Assembly (NCBI RefSeq): GCF_003003005.1
Contig: NZ_PVTR01000001.1
Span: forward strand, 616,517-680,516
Source: Mongoliibacter ruber
GTDB taxonomy: Bacteria; Bacteroidota; Bacteroidia; Cytophagales; Cyclobacteriaceae
DNA: 64,000 nt
Direction of reading: 5' to 3'
The translations under genes were made by a program, and so were the position numbers. Below, piece after piece: positions 1-9,334 of this stretch. Under the pieces are notes generated by a model. It saw only the letters and a program-made list of their open reading frames with translations. It was not told the origin of the DNA and did not search any database. Every line of letters begins with the position of its first letter. Position 1 is the stretch's first letter.

Positions 1-3000
1 CACAGCTTCTCCGATTGCGTATTCTATACCATTTGCAGGTGAAGTGATGGACACTTCAGGAAGGATATTGTCAGCGATAACTGTTACAGTCACAGCAGCT
101 GAAGTAGTTTCTCCGCCTCTGTCATCTGTGGCAACAGCTGTCAATTCAAAGTTTCCTGCTTCTGTAGCATTCCAATTTATAGTATAAGGCGCTGTATTGT
201 CAGATCCGATCAGGCTTCCGTTGACATAGAAGTCAACTTTAGTGATAGCTCCGTCAGCATCTGTAGCATCTGCGGTGATTGTTACCGATTTACCGATAGC
301 GTACTCAGAACCATTTGCAGGTGAAGTGATGGACACTTCAGGAAGGATATTGTCAGCGATCACTGTTACAGTCACAGCAGCAGAAGTATTTTCTCCGCCT
401 CTGTCATCTGTGGCAACAGCTGTCAATTCAAAGCTTCCAGCTTCTGTAGCATTCCAGTTTGCGGTGTAAGGCGCTGTATTGTCAGAACCGATCAGGCTTC
501 CGTTGACATAGAAATCAACTTTAGTGATAGTTCCGTCAGCGTCTGTGGCATCTGCGGTGATAGTCACAGCTTCTCCGATAGCGTATTCTGAACCTTCCGC
601 AGGTGAAGTGATGGAAACTTCAGGAAGAACATTGTCAGCAATAACTGTTACAGGAACAGCAACTGAAGTAGTTTCACCTCCTCTATCATCTGTGGCAACA
701 GCTGTCAATTCAAAGTTTCCGGCTTCAGCAGCATTCCAGTTTGCCGTGAAAGGTGCTGTATTGTCTGAACCTATCAGGCTTCCGTTCACATAGAAGTCAA
801 CTTTAGTGATAGCTCCGTCAGCATCTGTGGCATTTGCGGTTATGTTTACAGCTTCTCCGATTGCGTATTCTGTACCATTTGAAGGTGAAGTGATGGACAC
901 TTCCGGAAGGATATTGTCAGCGATCACTGTTACAGTAACAGCAGCAGAAGTAGTTTTTCCGTTTCTGTCATCTGTGGCAACAGCTGTCAATTCAAAGTTT
1001 CCTGCTTCAGCAGCATTCCAGTTTGCGGTGAAAGGAGCATCTGACGAAGTTCCGATCAGGCTTCCGTTCACATAGAAGTCAACTTTAGTGATAGCTCCGT
1101 CAGCATCTGTGGCATTTGCGGTTATGTTTACAGCTTTTCCGATGGCGTATTCTATACCGTTTGTAGGAGAAGTAATAGAAACTTCAGGAAGGATATTGTC
1201 AGCGATCACTGTTATAGTCACAGCAGCTGAAGTAGTTTCTCCGCCTCTGTCATCTGTGGCAACAGCTGTCAATTCAAAGTTTCCTGCTTCTGTAGCATTC
1301 CAATTTATAGTATAAGGCGCTGTATTGTCAGATCCGATCAGGCTTCCGTTGACATAGAAGTCAACTTTAGTGATAGCTCCGTCAGCATCTGTAGCATCTG
1401 CGGTGATTGTTACCGATTTACCGATAGCGTACTCAGAACCATTTGCAGGTGAAGTGATGGACACTTCAGGAAGGATATTGTCAGCGATCACTGTTACAGT
1501 CACAGCAGCAGAAGTATTTTCTCCGCCTCTGTCATCTGTGGCAACAGCTGTCAATTCAAAGCTTCCAGCTTCTGTAGCATTCCAGTTTGCGGTGTAAGGC
1601 GCTGTATTGTCAGAACCGATCAGGCTTCCGTTGACATAGAAATCAACTTTAGTGATAGTTCCGTCAGCGTCTGTGGCATCTGCGGTGATAGTCACAGCTT
1701 CTCCGATCGCGTATTCTGTACCATTTGCAGGAGAAGTGACAGACACTTCAGGAAGGATATTGTCAGCGATAACTGTTACAGTCACTGCAGCTGAAGTAGT
1801 TTTTCCGTTTCTGTCATCTGTGGCAACAGCTGTCAATTCAAAGCTTCCAGCTTCTGTAGCATTCCAGTTTGCCGTGAAAGGTGCTGTATTGTCTGAACCT
1901 ATCAGGCTTCCGTTCACATAGAAGTCAACTTTAGTGATAGCTCCGTCAGCGTCTGTGGCATCTGCGGTGATAGTCACAGCTTCTCCGATCGCGTATTCTA
2001 TACCATTTGAAGGTGAAGTGATGGACACTTCAGGAAGGATATTGTCAGCAATTACTGTTACAGTCACTGCAGCTGAAGTAGTTTTTCCGTTTCTGTCATC
2101 TGTAGCAACAGCTGTCAATTCAAAGTTTCCTGCTTCAGCAGCATTCCAGTTTGCGGTGAAAGGCGCTGTATTGTCAGATCCGATCAGGCCTCCATTGACA
2201 TAGAAGTCAACTTTAGTGATAGCTCCGTCAGCGTCTGTAGCATCTGCGGTGATTGTTACCGATTCACCGATGGCATATTCTGTACCATTTGCAGGTGAAG
2301 TGATGGACACTTCTGGAAGGATATTGTCTGCAATTACTGTTACAGTCACTGCAGCTGAAGTAGTTTCTCCGCCTCTGTCATCTGTGGCAACAGCTGTCAA
2401 TTCAAAGTTTCCTGCTTCTGTAGCATTCCAGTTTATAGTATAAGGCGCTGTATTGTCTGAACCTATCAGGCTTCCGTTGATATAGAAGTCAACTTTAGTG
2501 ATAGCTCCATCAGCGTCTGTGGCATCTGCGGTGATAGTCACAGCTTCTCCTATGGCGTATTCTGAACCATTTGCAGGTGAAGTGATGGAAACTTCAGGAA
2601 GGGTATTGTCTGCAATTACTGTTACAGTCACTGAAGCCGAAGTAGTTTTTCCGTTTCTGTCATCTGTGGCAACAGCTGTCAATTCAAAGTTTCCTGCTTC
2701 AGCAGCATTCCAGTTTATAGTATAAGGTGCGGTATTGTCTGAACCTATCAGGCCTCCATTGACATAGAAGTCAACTTTAGTGATAGCTCCATCAGCGTCT
2801 GTGGCATCTGCGGTGATAGTCACAGCTTCTCCTATGGCGTATTCTGAACCATTTGCAGGTGAAGTGATGGAAACTTCAGGAAGGGTATTGTCTGCAATTA
2901 CTGTTACAGTCACTGAAGCCGAAGTAGTTTTTCCGTTTCTGTCATCTGTGGCAACAGCTGTCAATTCAAAGCTTCCAGCATCTGTAGCATTCCAGTTTAA

Positions 3001-3870
3001 AGTATAAGGCGCTGTATTGTCAGATCCGATGAGGCTTCCGTTGACATAGAAGTCAACTTTAGTGATAGCTCCGTCAGCGTCTGTGGCATCTGCGGTGATT
3101 GTTACCGATTCACCGATGGCATATTCTGTACCATTTGCAGGTGAAGTGATGGACACTTCTGGAAGTATGTTTTCATTCTGAATATTAACAGTAATAGGAG
3201 AGGAATTTACCTTATTTCCTACGTTATCATAAACAATAGCATTCAAAACGAATGACCCTGAAGTTTCAAAATCCCAAATAAAATTCAAATCATTTGATTC
3301 AAAGACCTTAACAACTTGATTATTCACAAGGAATTCAAAAAATAAAATTTCCGAATCAGGGCTTAATATTTCTAGATTAATATCTATAATTGATTCTGAA
3401 ATTGTTAAATTATTTTGAGGAGAAACAAATTTAACTGTTGGTTCAGCCTGCTTTACGAACTTTCCTACGACATTAATATCTTTTGAAGGCATTTTAAATT
3501 CATACTCATGCCCCCCACCTACATTTACGCCATCTATTTCCCAATGGCTAAAGACATATCCAGTAAAGGAATCGGCTACTATTTGGACGTTTTCGCCTTC
3601 AATTACTTCTAATTCTGATAATCCAGAAAAATCGATTTCTCCACTTTTTGAAAGTTCATTTTTAACACCTAGTGTATAATTTTTTACTTCATAAACATTG
3701 GGTGTAGTTGGATTTTTGCCAACAACATAATGATCAGTAAAATTATCCCATCCATCCCTATTTTGAACCTCTGTTGAGGCCTCATTTAATTCGCCTTTAT
3801 AGACCAATTTCTCTTCTCCAAAAATACCTGCTAGTAGGAATAAGATCCCGATTTTTATAAACCCCACCAT
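1..3870 (-). CDS. Secreted protein with tandem Ig-like (Big_7-type) repeats, partial
   Basis: Reading the minus strand from the ATG at 3868-3870 gives one frame open to the window edge, so only the N-terminal 1290 residues are seen. A short hydrophobic signal peptide (MVGFIKIGILFLLAGIFG) is followed by about 100 residues with an InlB-B-like stretch (FSHWEIDGVNVGGG, then KDINVVGKF), one divergent Ig-like domain, and from 3165 leftward a tandem array of 94-residue domains. Each begins LPEVSITSPANGTEYAIGE and contains VDFYVNGSLIGSD and FELTAVATDDRNG. This is the pattern of bacterial Ig-like Big_7/Big_3-type domains found in Bacteroidota surface proteins and glycan-active enzymes. Such arrays usually act as stalks; the catalytic, adhesive or sorting C-terminus lies outside the window, so function is unknown. 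Frame and repeat are certain; the Ig family name is by pattern only. Confidence 0.85.
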   Translation of the reverse strand, partial: MVGFIKIGILFLLAGIFGEEKLVYKGELNEASTEVQNRDGWDNFTDHYVVGKNPTTPNVYEVKNYTLGVKNELSKSGEIDFSGLSELEVIEGENVQIVADSFTGYVFSHWEIDGVNVGGGHEYEFKMPSKDINVVGKFVKQAEPTVKFVSPQNNLTISESIIDINLEILSPDSEILFFEFLVNNQVVKVFESNDLNFIWDFETSGSFVLNAIVYDNVGNKVNSSPITVNIQNENILPEVSITSPANGTEYAIGESVTITADATDADGAITKVDFYVNGSLIGSDNTAPYTLNWNATDAGSFELTAVATDDRNGKTTSASVTVTVIADNTLPEVSITSPANGSEYAIGEAVTITADATDADGAITKVDFYVNGGLIGSDNTAPYTINWNAAEAGNFELTAVATDDRNGKTTSASVTVTVIADNTLPEVSITSPANGSEYAIGEAVTITADATDADGAITKVDFYINGSLIGSDNTAPYTINWNATEAGNFELTAVATDDRGGETTSAAVTVTVIADNILPEVSITSPANGTEYAIGESVTITADATDADGAITKVDFYVNGGLIGSDNTAPFTANWNAAEAGNFELTAVATDDRNGKTTSAAVTVTVIADNILPEVSITSPSNGIEYAIGEAVTITADATDADGAITKVDFYVNGSLIGSDNTAPFTANWNATEAGSFELTAVATDDRNGKTTSAAVTVTVIADNILPEVSVTSPANGTEYAIGEAVTITADATDADGTITKVDFYVNGSLIGSDNTAPYTANWNATEAGSFELTAVATDDRGGENTSAAVTVTVIADNILPEVSITSPANGSEYAIGKSVTITADATDADGAITKVDFYVNGSLIGSDNTAPYTINWNATEAGNFELTAVATDDRGGETTSAAVTITVIADNILPEVSITSPTNGIEYAIGKAVNITANATDADGAITKVDFYVNGSLIGTSSDAPFTANWNAAEAGNFELTAVATDDRNGKTTSAAVTVTVIADNILPEVSITSPSNGTEYAIGEAVNITANATDADGAITKVDFYVNGSLIGSDNTAPFTANWNAAEAGNFELTAVATDDRGGETTSVAVPVTVIADNVLPEVSITSPAEGSEYAIGEAVTITADATDADGTITKVDFYVNGSLIGSDNTAPYTANWNATEAGSFELTAVATDDRGGENTSAAVTVTVIADNILPEVSITSPANGSEYAIGKSVTITADATDADGAITKVDFYVNGSLIGSDNTAPYTINWNATEAGNFELTAVATDDRGGETTSAAVTVTVIADNILPEVSITSPANGIEYAIGEAV
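88..579. repeat. 492-bp exact duplicate, copy 1
   Basis: Compared base by base, 88-579 equals 1216-1707. The offset of 1128 bp is exactly four 282-bp units. The match is broken at 87/1215 (c versus t) and at 580/1708 (a versus c). Confidence 0.95.
1216..1707. repeat. 492-bp exact duplicate, copy 2
   Basis: Partner of 88-579, four repeat units away. The block is longer than one unit, which suggests recent duplication or gene conversion of at least two units at once. Confidence 0.95.
2482..2689. repeat. 208-bp exact match to the neighbouring unit (2764-2971)
   Basis: Offset 282 bp, one unit. The match is broken by t/c at 2481/2763 and t/c at 2690/2972. These two adjacent units are the closest neighbouring pair in the array. 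Confidence 0.9.
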
Positions 3871-4352
3871 ATTTACAACACTTTACTTTTCAGCTCTTGA
3901 TTTTTGAAGTTCAAATGCATTTTTTTATATTTTGAGAATTAAAATATAATTTTATGCGTTTGATTAATACTAATATGTTATTCCGTATTTTCTTGTTATT
4001 CACTTAACAAACAGAATATTTCATTAAAAAACAAAATCAAAAATGCTGAAAAAAAAGTATAATTGATCATTAGTTATAGCGGGAATATTATAAATAAAAG
4101 TAATTGCGATTCATATACTATTTTATGATAAAAGTGTCAAAATAGGGTAAGATAAATAGTGTATTTCTTTGCCAAAATATTTTTAAAAAACATAGGTTAA
4201 TTTAATTATCACAACTCCATATTGACACTTTGACAAAATTCAAAAGAATAAGCGTTTCTGAAAGTAGAGGTCTTAGAAAAAAAACAAAAAAAAAGCATCT
4301 GATAAAGAGGCCTCATTATTTCGTAAAAGTTACTTTTAGTTTCTAGCCTACC
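3871..4352. other. AT-rich intergenic region
   Basis: 482 bases without a convincing gene between two minus-strand genes. It should hold the promoter of the Ig-repeat gene, but no clear pairing of -33 TTTG with -7 TAnnTTTG was found on the minus strand. Long T-runs (minus strand) at 4277-4293 lie downstream of the barrel gene and could contribute to termination; no good GC-rich stem precedes them. Confidence 0.6.
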
Positions 4353-5450
4353 TCAAAAAGCTTCCCCAAAAGTCAAATAGAACAACAGGCCCTCGCCGGG
4401 GGAATGGGCAAGGTCAAAACGGAGGTTGAGCTTTTCTTTCTTGGACAGCTTATACCTCAATCCTGTACCGTAGGTGAGTTTGGTGTTTTGAATTTGAAAA
4501 GGCCTGGAAGATGAATAAATATTGCCCAATCCACCAAAGCCTACCAAACCCCACCTCTCTTTAAACTTCCAACGGTATTCACTTTGGAGCAAAACCATAT
4601 TGTTGTCCCTGAACTTTCCTTCAAAAAGTCCTCTCATCAACCTGTTGCCTCCCAGCAAGGGAAGACCAAAAAAAGGTACATTGCCGTTTAGCATCTCTGC
4701 GTATGCCTGATAGACAAATACAGAATTTTTCCCTGTTGGTAAAACCTGCCTAAAATCAGCCATCCACCTGACATACCTGAAAGATGAGCCTGCCCATGAA
4801 TCAAAAAACTGTAAACTACTCTCAGCAAATATCCCTCTAGTTGGGTACAATTGGCTATCTCTATTGTCTAAATATACCATGGGGCCAATCCCTCCTACTC
4901 TGCCACCTTCATTTCCCAGATAGTCTTCTGAAGCTAATAAGCCCCCTTCCTCAACATTCCGTATATCAAAATCATCATACCAATACCTTAATCCAACATA
5001 AAAATCACCTTTGACCTTTTTCAAATAATCAAATTTAATCCTTGGTAACCTTGCTTGAAAAACTTCTCTATTGGATTGGGGTACACCTGAACCTACTCCA
5101 AAAAAGAAAAAGACATAATCGTACCACCCTATTTCACCAGCAAACAAGTGTTGATTTTCTGATGTGAAAATCCGCCAACTCCCATAACTTAGAAACTGAT
5201 TGAAAAGGGTATAGGCACCACCAATAGCCACTTGGCTCTCAAAAGTATTGGATTTGTCCCCTAACGTGAAGTTTGCAACCGCACCTGCCCCAAATGCCCA
5301 AGAGGTCTCTGGGGTATAATAAACCAAAGGCAATACTGCCAATGATACTTCCTTCGCTGAATCTAATGGTTCTTTTTCCGGAAAGTCTTGACCCAAACCT
5401 GAAATACAAAAGTTGGTCAAGATATAAAGTGTAGTGACAAAATATCTCAC
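4353..5450 (-). CDS. BamA/TamA-like outer-membrane barrel protein
   Basis: 365 residues from a GTG start. A signal peptide (about 1-20, cut before QDF) precedes a protein made almost entirely of amphipathic beta strands. DNRDSQLYPTRG (195-206) and LGGNRLMRGLFEGKFRD (266-282) match the conserved strand and the L6-loop (V/M)RG motif of Omp85 barrels, and the protein ends in Phe as barrels inserted by BAM do. There is no room for POTRA domains, so it is the short single-barrel Omp85-like type common in Bacteroidota and not BamA itself. It is the last gene of the tldD-to-barrel run, 33 bp after the preceding gene. Its role there is unknown; export or insertion of a surface component is inference. 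Confidence 0.8.
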   Translation of the reverse strand: MRYFVTTLYILTNFCISGLGQDFPEKEPLDSAKEVSLAVLPLVYYTPETSWAFGAGAVANFTLGDKSNTFESQVAIGGAYTLFNQFLSYGSWRIFTSENQHLFAGEIGWYDYVFFFFGVGSGVPQSNREVFQARLPRIKFDYLKKVKGDFYVGLRYWYDDFDIRNVEEGGLLASEDYLGNEGGRVGGIGPMVYLDNRDSQLYPTRGIFAESSLQFFDSWAGSSFRYVRWMADFRQVLPTGKNSVFVYQAYAEMLNGNVPFFGLPLLGGNRLMRGLFEGKFRDNNMVLLQSEYRWKFKERWGLVGFGGLGNIYSSSRPFQIQNTKLTYGTGLRYKLSKKEKLNLRFDLAHSPGEGLLFYLTFGEAF

Positions 5451-5483
5451 GTTTGAATTTACGGATATTCTCTCTAAAACGGA

Positions 5484-7076
5484 TTAATTTCTAAACCTAG
5501 GTTCTACCCATACAAAAGTTAACGTAGCCAAAACAATCAGGAACCAGGCCCAATCCGGAATAAATTTTTTCACCTTCCTCAAACCCTCAATCTCATTTGC
5601 AAACCCTCTCCTGTGTTTTAAATATTCCAAGATCATCTGGTGCTGGCGAATGGGTTCAAAGTCATCGTAGGACTCCACATAAACAGACAATTCTCCAAAT
5701 AGCTCTTGCCATCCCTCTTTTTTAGGGGTAAATTGGTAAATGAATACATTATCATTCACAGGGTCTTTTTTCCAATTTGTACCCATATCCTTTAGGCTCA
5801 AATTTTCATCGGAAAGATGTAAAGCAGTCAACTGACCTTCAAAAATCGGCTTCGAAAGTGAATAGAATCTTTTGGGTTTAGGTGAAAGCTTTTCCAAAAT
5901 CGGTTCCCAAATTTTGGCATAACCAATACTGTCGCCAGACAACTGCAATTCAAAACTGCTTTCCAGTAGGCTTACTCCGATGACATAATCTCCTGTAATT
6001 TCAAATCCTGATGAAAATAAACTGTCCTGATTACTCTTGAGTAAAAACTCATAAGGTAAAACACTCACACCATTTTCACTCTCAACGGATACTTCACCGG
6101 TTTTATTTAGCTCAAATTTTGTATTTAGCTTTGTATTTATGTTGAGAATATCCTGTGCTGGGTTTGACAGATTGAATAAAAACAATCCTGAATAAACGGT
6201 TCCCACGTCATCAACATTTAGACTATTCAATTGGCTCGGATCAATAAAAAGAATAGTCTTGCCTTCGGAATCCATATCTGAGATGATCCTTGAATCTCGT
6301 GAAACCTGTACATCTAACTTGGCCCGCTCTCCTCTTCTTCTCAGGTAATCTGTGATGATCCTTGCCTCCGGATTTGGGAATCCTACCTTAACTTCAAGAT
6401 CCAAAACTTCCGCTTCTTGCACAAAAAAGCGCATATCTCCCACTTTTTCATCAGCAATGTAAATCCCCAATTTATTTTTCCCCAAAACCAAAGCAGGGAA
6501 AATGACTTCCACTTTTCCATCCTCATCTATTTGATTTGCTGCCAATATTTCCTCAGAAAGTCTGACCTCAAGCTTACTGCCTGTAGCACCGGGTACTTTA
6601 CCCTTTAATATTTGCCGCTGACCGTATTGAAGGACACCTTTCCAATTTAAATTTTCAAAATCTCCCTCCACAAAAGGTTGAGGGATCCAATCTATATCTA
6701 CCAAAGGTATAGCTAGCAAGTCCTCCTCACTGAATTCCTGCCCGTAAAGAATCAGCTTGTTGACTTCCCTGATTTCTTCCCCCGCTTTAAATACCTTATC
6801 AGCATCATATTCCTTTGCCAAAGCAGTAAAATCTTCCTTTTTCTGATCTTTTGAAATCAATAAGGCTGTTTGCTCAGGTATCTCAGCTTCCCAATATGGC
6901 TGAAGCACAAACAAAATCAAGGTTAGGGTAAAAAGAGAAAACAGGAATGACTTAAGGCCTTTTCTGGTAATATTTTTGACAAAAAAATAGGTGCATTGTG
7001 CAAGACACAACAACAATAAAATCAAGATGACTGCAAACAAAAAATAGCCTTCCAATATTGGTTCAAACTGCATCAT
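5484..7076 (-). CDS. Membrane protein of the MoxR/Bat cluster, unknown function
   Basis: 530 residues. Two hydrophobic segments near the N-terminus (about 11-33 and 41-60) and one near the C-terminus (about 508-524) enclose a large soluble region with no motif I recognise. The start ATG overlaps the previous stop by 4 bp, so translation is probably coupled. Topology resembles the BatA-like protein encoded two genes upstream (two N-terminal helices, long soluble part, one C-terminal helix), and the segment around ILFIDPSQL could be a degenerate vWA or GATase-like fold without MIDAS residues. It most likely belongs to the same envelope complex. The family assignment is inference from context and topology. 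Confidence 0.6.
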   Translation of the reverse strand: MMQFEPILEGYFLFAVILILLLLCLAQCTYFFVKNITRKGLKSFLFSLFTLTLILFVLQPYWEAEIPEQTALLISKDQKKEDFTALAKEYDADKVFKAGEEIREVNKLILYGQEFSEEDLLAIPLVDIDWIPQPFVEGDFENLNWKGVLQYGQRQILKGKVPGATGSKLEVRLSEEILAANQIDEDGKVEVIFPALVLGKNKLGIYIADEKVGDMRFFVQEAEVLDLEVKVGFPNPEARIITDYLRRRGERAKLDVQVSRDSRIISDMDSEGKTILFIDPSQLNSLNVDDVGTVYSGLFLFNLSNPAQDILNINTKLNTKFELNKTGEVSVESENGVSVLPYEFLLKSNQDSLFSSGFEITGDYVIGVSLLESSFELQLSGDSIGYAKIWEPILEKLSPKPKRFYSLSKPIFEGQLTALHLSDENLSLKDMGTNWKKDPVNDNVFIYQFTPKKEGWQELFGELSVYVESYDDFEPIRQHQMILEYLKHRRGFANEIEGLRKVKKFIPDWAWFLIVLATLTFVWVEPRFRN

Positions 7077-9334
7077 TTGTAATTTTTCCAGAAAGATTTG
7101 GCAAGTTTTGAATTACTGAAATCATTGGCCTGACTTCCTCTTTCAGATTGTAAAATCGGATTTAACTGTTTCCTCAATGTGGCTACTTCTGACGAATTGA
7201 GGGCTCCTTGTCTTAATTTTTGAATCAACAGCAAGGTATTCCAGTCTTCCATGCCGGTATCGGCCATTCTTATAGACCAGAGCTGTCCAAACCTATCCAA
7301 TGCTTCCTTATCGTCTTCAGATAACTGTTGCAGGGTTGTCATCCCTATCACCTTACTGGCCAAAAAGGGCAGTTCTTTCAATGAGGCACTTACTTCTTTT
7401 CTGTAAACCGCATCCAAATCCTTGGCATCTCCAGTCAACCTCTTTTCTGCTTCTTTGATAGGTGTGGGGTCAAAGCCTGACTTCTTGACGTAGGTTCTGG
7501 ATTTTTGCTGGACAGTTTTGAGGTATTCCAGTGCCTTTTCTTGAAAAGGAAGCGCTTTCTCTGGTTCAAACAACCTCAAGTGGAGTTCGGATTGCCACAT
7601 TTGTTCCAATGCCATCTTCAATAAATTGCGAGTGGATTGTTCATATAAGGTGTTCATTTCTTCCGAATCATGGTTGTGCAGGTATTCTTCCAAAAGACTG
7701 GCCAAGGCATCGTCTTCATCGTGATCATGGTCATGGTGCTCATGACTGCCACCGGATATCTCTTCTAATTGCTGTTTGAGCATTTCCTGATTCTCGTCGT
7801 GGTTCTCCTTATATTGTTGCAAGGCAGCATACCTGAATTTACTCAATGCCGGTGCTCCTTCATTTTCCCCCTCATGGTCATGGTTGTGAATGAAGCTTTC
7901 CAAAATATTTCTTCCTTCGGGAGAACTTAAGCTTCCACCTGGAGCACTTGATTCGAATTCCTCTCCTAAATACTGTCCATAACGCATCCTCAATAGTTTT
8001 TGCTCATGTCCCAATTCATTGGATTGACTCTGAAATTCCTTTTCAGCTAACTCTTTCTTCTCTTTCAACAGCTTCTCTGTATCAATGATGATTTGGCGCT
8101 GACTCCTGAAATAATCAGGAAGCACATGAATGGCCATGGACTCTAGCTGCCCATCAGATAGACCTGTAGAGTCTACAAATTGGATAAAATAGGTGTCTGA
8201 CTTCGTGATATTAGGTTCGGGCCTTTTATTGTCAATGGCCAACCAATAGTAATACAGTTCATCTCCTGGCTGAAAATCCATTGCCTCAAAATCGAACTGG
8301 TGATTGAGTATTTTTTCTTTGAAAGCTGTCGAAGACAATTGAATTCTGTTTTCTCTGAACTTGACATTTTCCCCTCTTCCTCTTGCCAAAGTGGCTACAA
8401 GGTGAACTTGACTGACCAAAAAATCATCGCTTATGCTGGCTTCAAGTGTCTTCTTATTCGGATCTTTTGCAAAGTGATACGCATACAAATCTTCTTGTTT
8501 TGGTATAATCAAAGGAGCTTTGTCTCTCACACTTTCCAACTTATGAAAGCCAGATTCAAAAACCAGAGAGTCTACAGCATATGCCTGAATGGCATATAAA
8601 CCAGAGCCCTCCAAACGATCTTCCAACCAAAATGTATCATCATTCGCCTTGAACTCAACTTGAAGCCCCTTGGCGTCTGTCAACAACACACGATCAACTT
8701 TGGGTGAATAAAAATTCAAATGCCACTTAATCAGTGAACCTTCCAAGCCTCGGATATCAAATTCTCCTTGGGTTTTGGTGGCCAAATTACTATAGGCAGG
8801 CGGTGATATTGTCAAGCTAGCTTCAGAGAGTGCAATGAGAGCATCTCTCGTCTTGGCAGTGGTTTCTGGGGATTTTTGGGATTTTTTTTCTTTCGGGAAA
8901 ATGGCTTGAATGTTCGTGAAATTGCTCATGGCAAAGATCCCGGTACTCAGTACGAGAAAGACAAGTACTGGCAGTATGTTCCTACCTATTAAAATCGGGA
9001 CTTTAGTTTCTTGATATTGAGCATCCAATCTTTTTAGCTGTAATATTTCAGCTAGGTTCTTTTCTTTTTTGTCTAAAATATCAAGACTGTATTCCAAACC
9101 CGGAAAATTATGGTGCAAGATGTGTTTTGCGGTTTTTCTATCTCTGGTAAAGCCACCAAAAAACCATGCTGAACTGATAAGGACACCTGTTCCCAATATC
9201 AAACAATACTTGAGATCTAAGCCAAGCGCAGAAAAAGCAAAGCAAAATCCGACAGCTAACAATGAAGCCTTAAGAAAGGCGTTCAGCTGTTGCTGCAGTA
9301 TGGTTTTAGATATAAGCCTCTCCAGTTTTGTCAT
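7073..9334 (-). CDS. DUF4175-like membrane protein with His-rich segments
   Basis: 753 residues. Hydrophobic helices at about 20-38, 43-60 and 118-137 precede a periplasm-sized domain with beta-rich sections (SPPAYSN at 178-183; DNKRPEPNITKSDTYFI at 368-383) typical of DUF4175-type proteins in Bacteroidota MoxR clusters. From about 400 the chain is helical and charged. It carries unusual His/Asp clusters, HNHDH (483-487), HEHHDHDH (531-538) and HNHD (553-556), which look like metal-binding loops. It overlaps both neighbours by 4 bp (ATGA), so it is translationally coupled to the BatA-like gene before it and the membrane protein after it. The DUF4175 name rests on pattern and context; the biochemical role is unknown. 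Confidence 0.6.
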   Translation of the reverse strand: MTKLERLISKTILQQQLNAFLKASLLAVGFCFAFSALGLDLKYCLILGTGVLISSAWFFGGFTRDRKTAKHILHHNFPGLEYSLDILDKKEKNLAEILQLKRLDAQYQETKVPILIGRNILPVLVFLVLSTGIFAMSNFTNIQAIFPKEKKSQKSPETTAKTRDALIALSEASLTISPPAYSNLATKTQGEFDIRGLEGSLIKWHLNFYSPKVDRVLLTDAKGLQVEFKANDDTFWLEDRLEGSGLYAIQAYAVDSLVFESGFHKLESVRDKAPLIIPKQEDLYAYHFAKDPNKKTLEASISDDFLVSQVHLVATLARGRGENVKFRENRIQLSSTAFKEKILNHQFDFEAMDFQPGDELYYYWLAIDNKRPEPNITKSDTYFIQFVDSTGLSDGQLESMAIHVLPDYFRSQRQIIIDTEKLLKEKKELAEKEFQSQSNELGHEQKLLRMRYGQYLGEEFESSAPGGSLSSPEGRNILESFIHNHDHEGENEGAPALSKFRYAALQQYKENHDENQEMLKQQLEEISGGSHEHHDHDHDEDDALASLLEEYLHNHDSEEMNTLYEQSTRNLLKMALEQMWQSELHLRLFEPEKALPFQEKALEYLKTVQQKSRTYVKKSGFDPTPIKEAEKRLTGDAKDLDAVYRKEVSASLKELPFLASKVIGMTTLQQLSEDDKEALDRFGQLWSIRMADTGMEDWNTLLLIQKLRQGALNSSEVATLRKQLNPILQSERGSQANDFSNSKLAKSFWKNYK

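Larger units (their letters stand above)
1..3165 (-). repeat. Tandem array of 282-bp Ig-domain repeats
   Basis: Eleven complete 282-bp units plus a 63-bp partial unit at the left edge. In protein order they are 3165-2884, 2883-2602, 2601-2320, 2319-2038, 2037-1756, 1755-1474, 1473-1192, 1191-910, 909-628, 627-346, 345-64 and 63-1. The period is a multiple of three and no unit contains an insertion or deletion. Most differences are single bases, and variant blocks are shuffled between units, for example FPF versus SPP seen in the antisense frame. Confidence 0.97.

Noticed and set aside
242-3007. Ten short plus-strand frames of 75-89 codons, one per 282 bases
   Set aside because: They are the antisense shadow of the minus-strand Ig repeat, repeated at the same period, with no ribosome sites or independent conservation.
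1-3165. Repeat array as CRISPR
   Set aside because: Units of 282 bases are contiguous and coding; there are no spacers and no cas genes.
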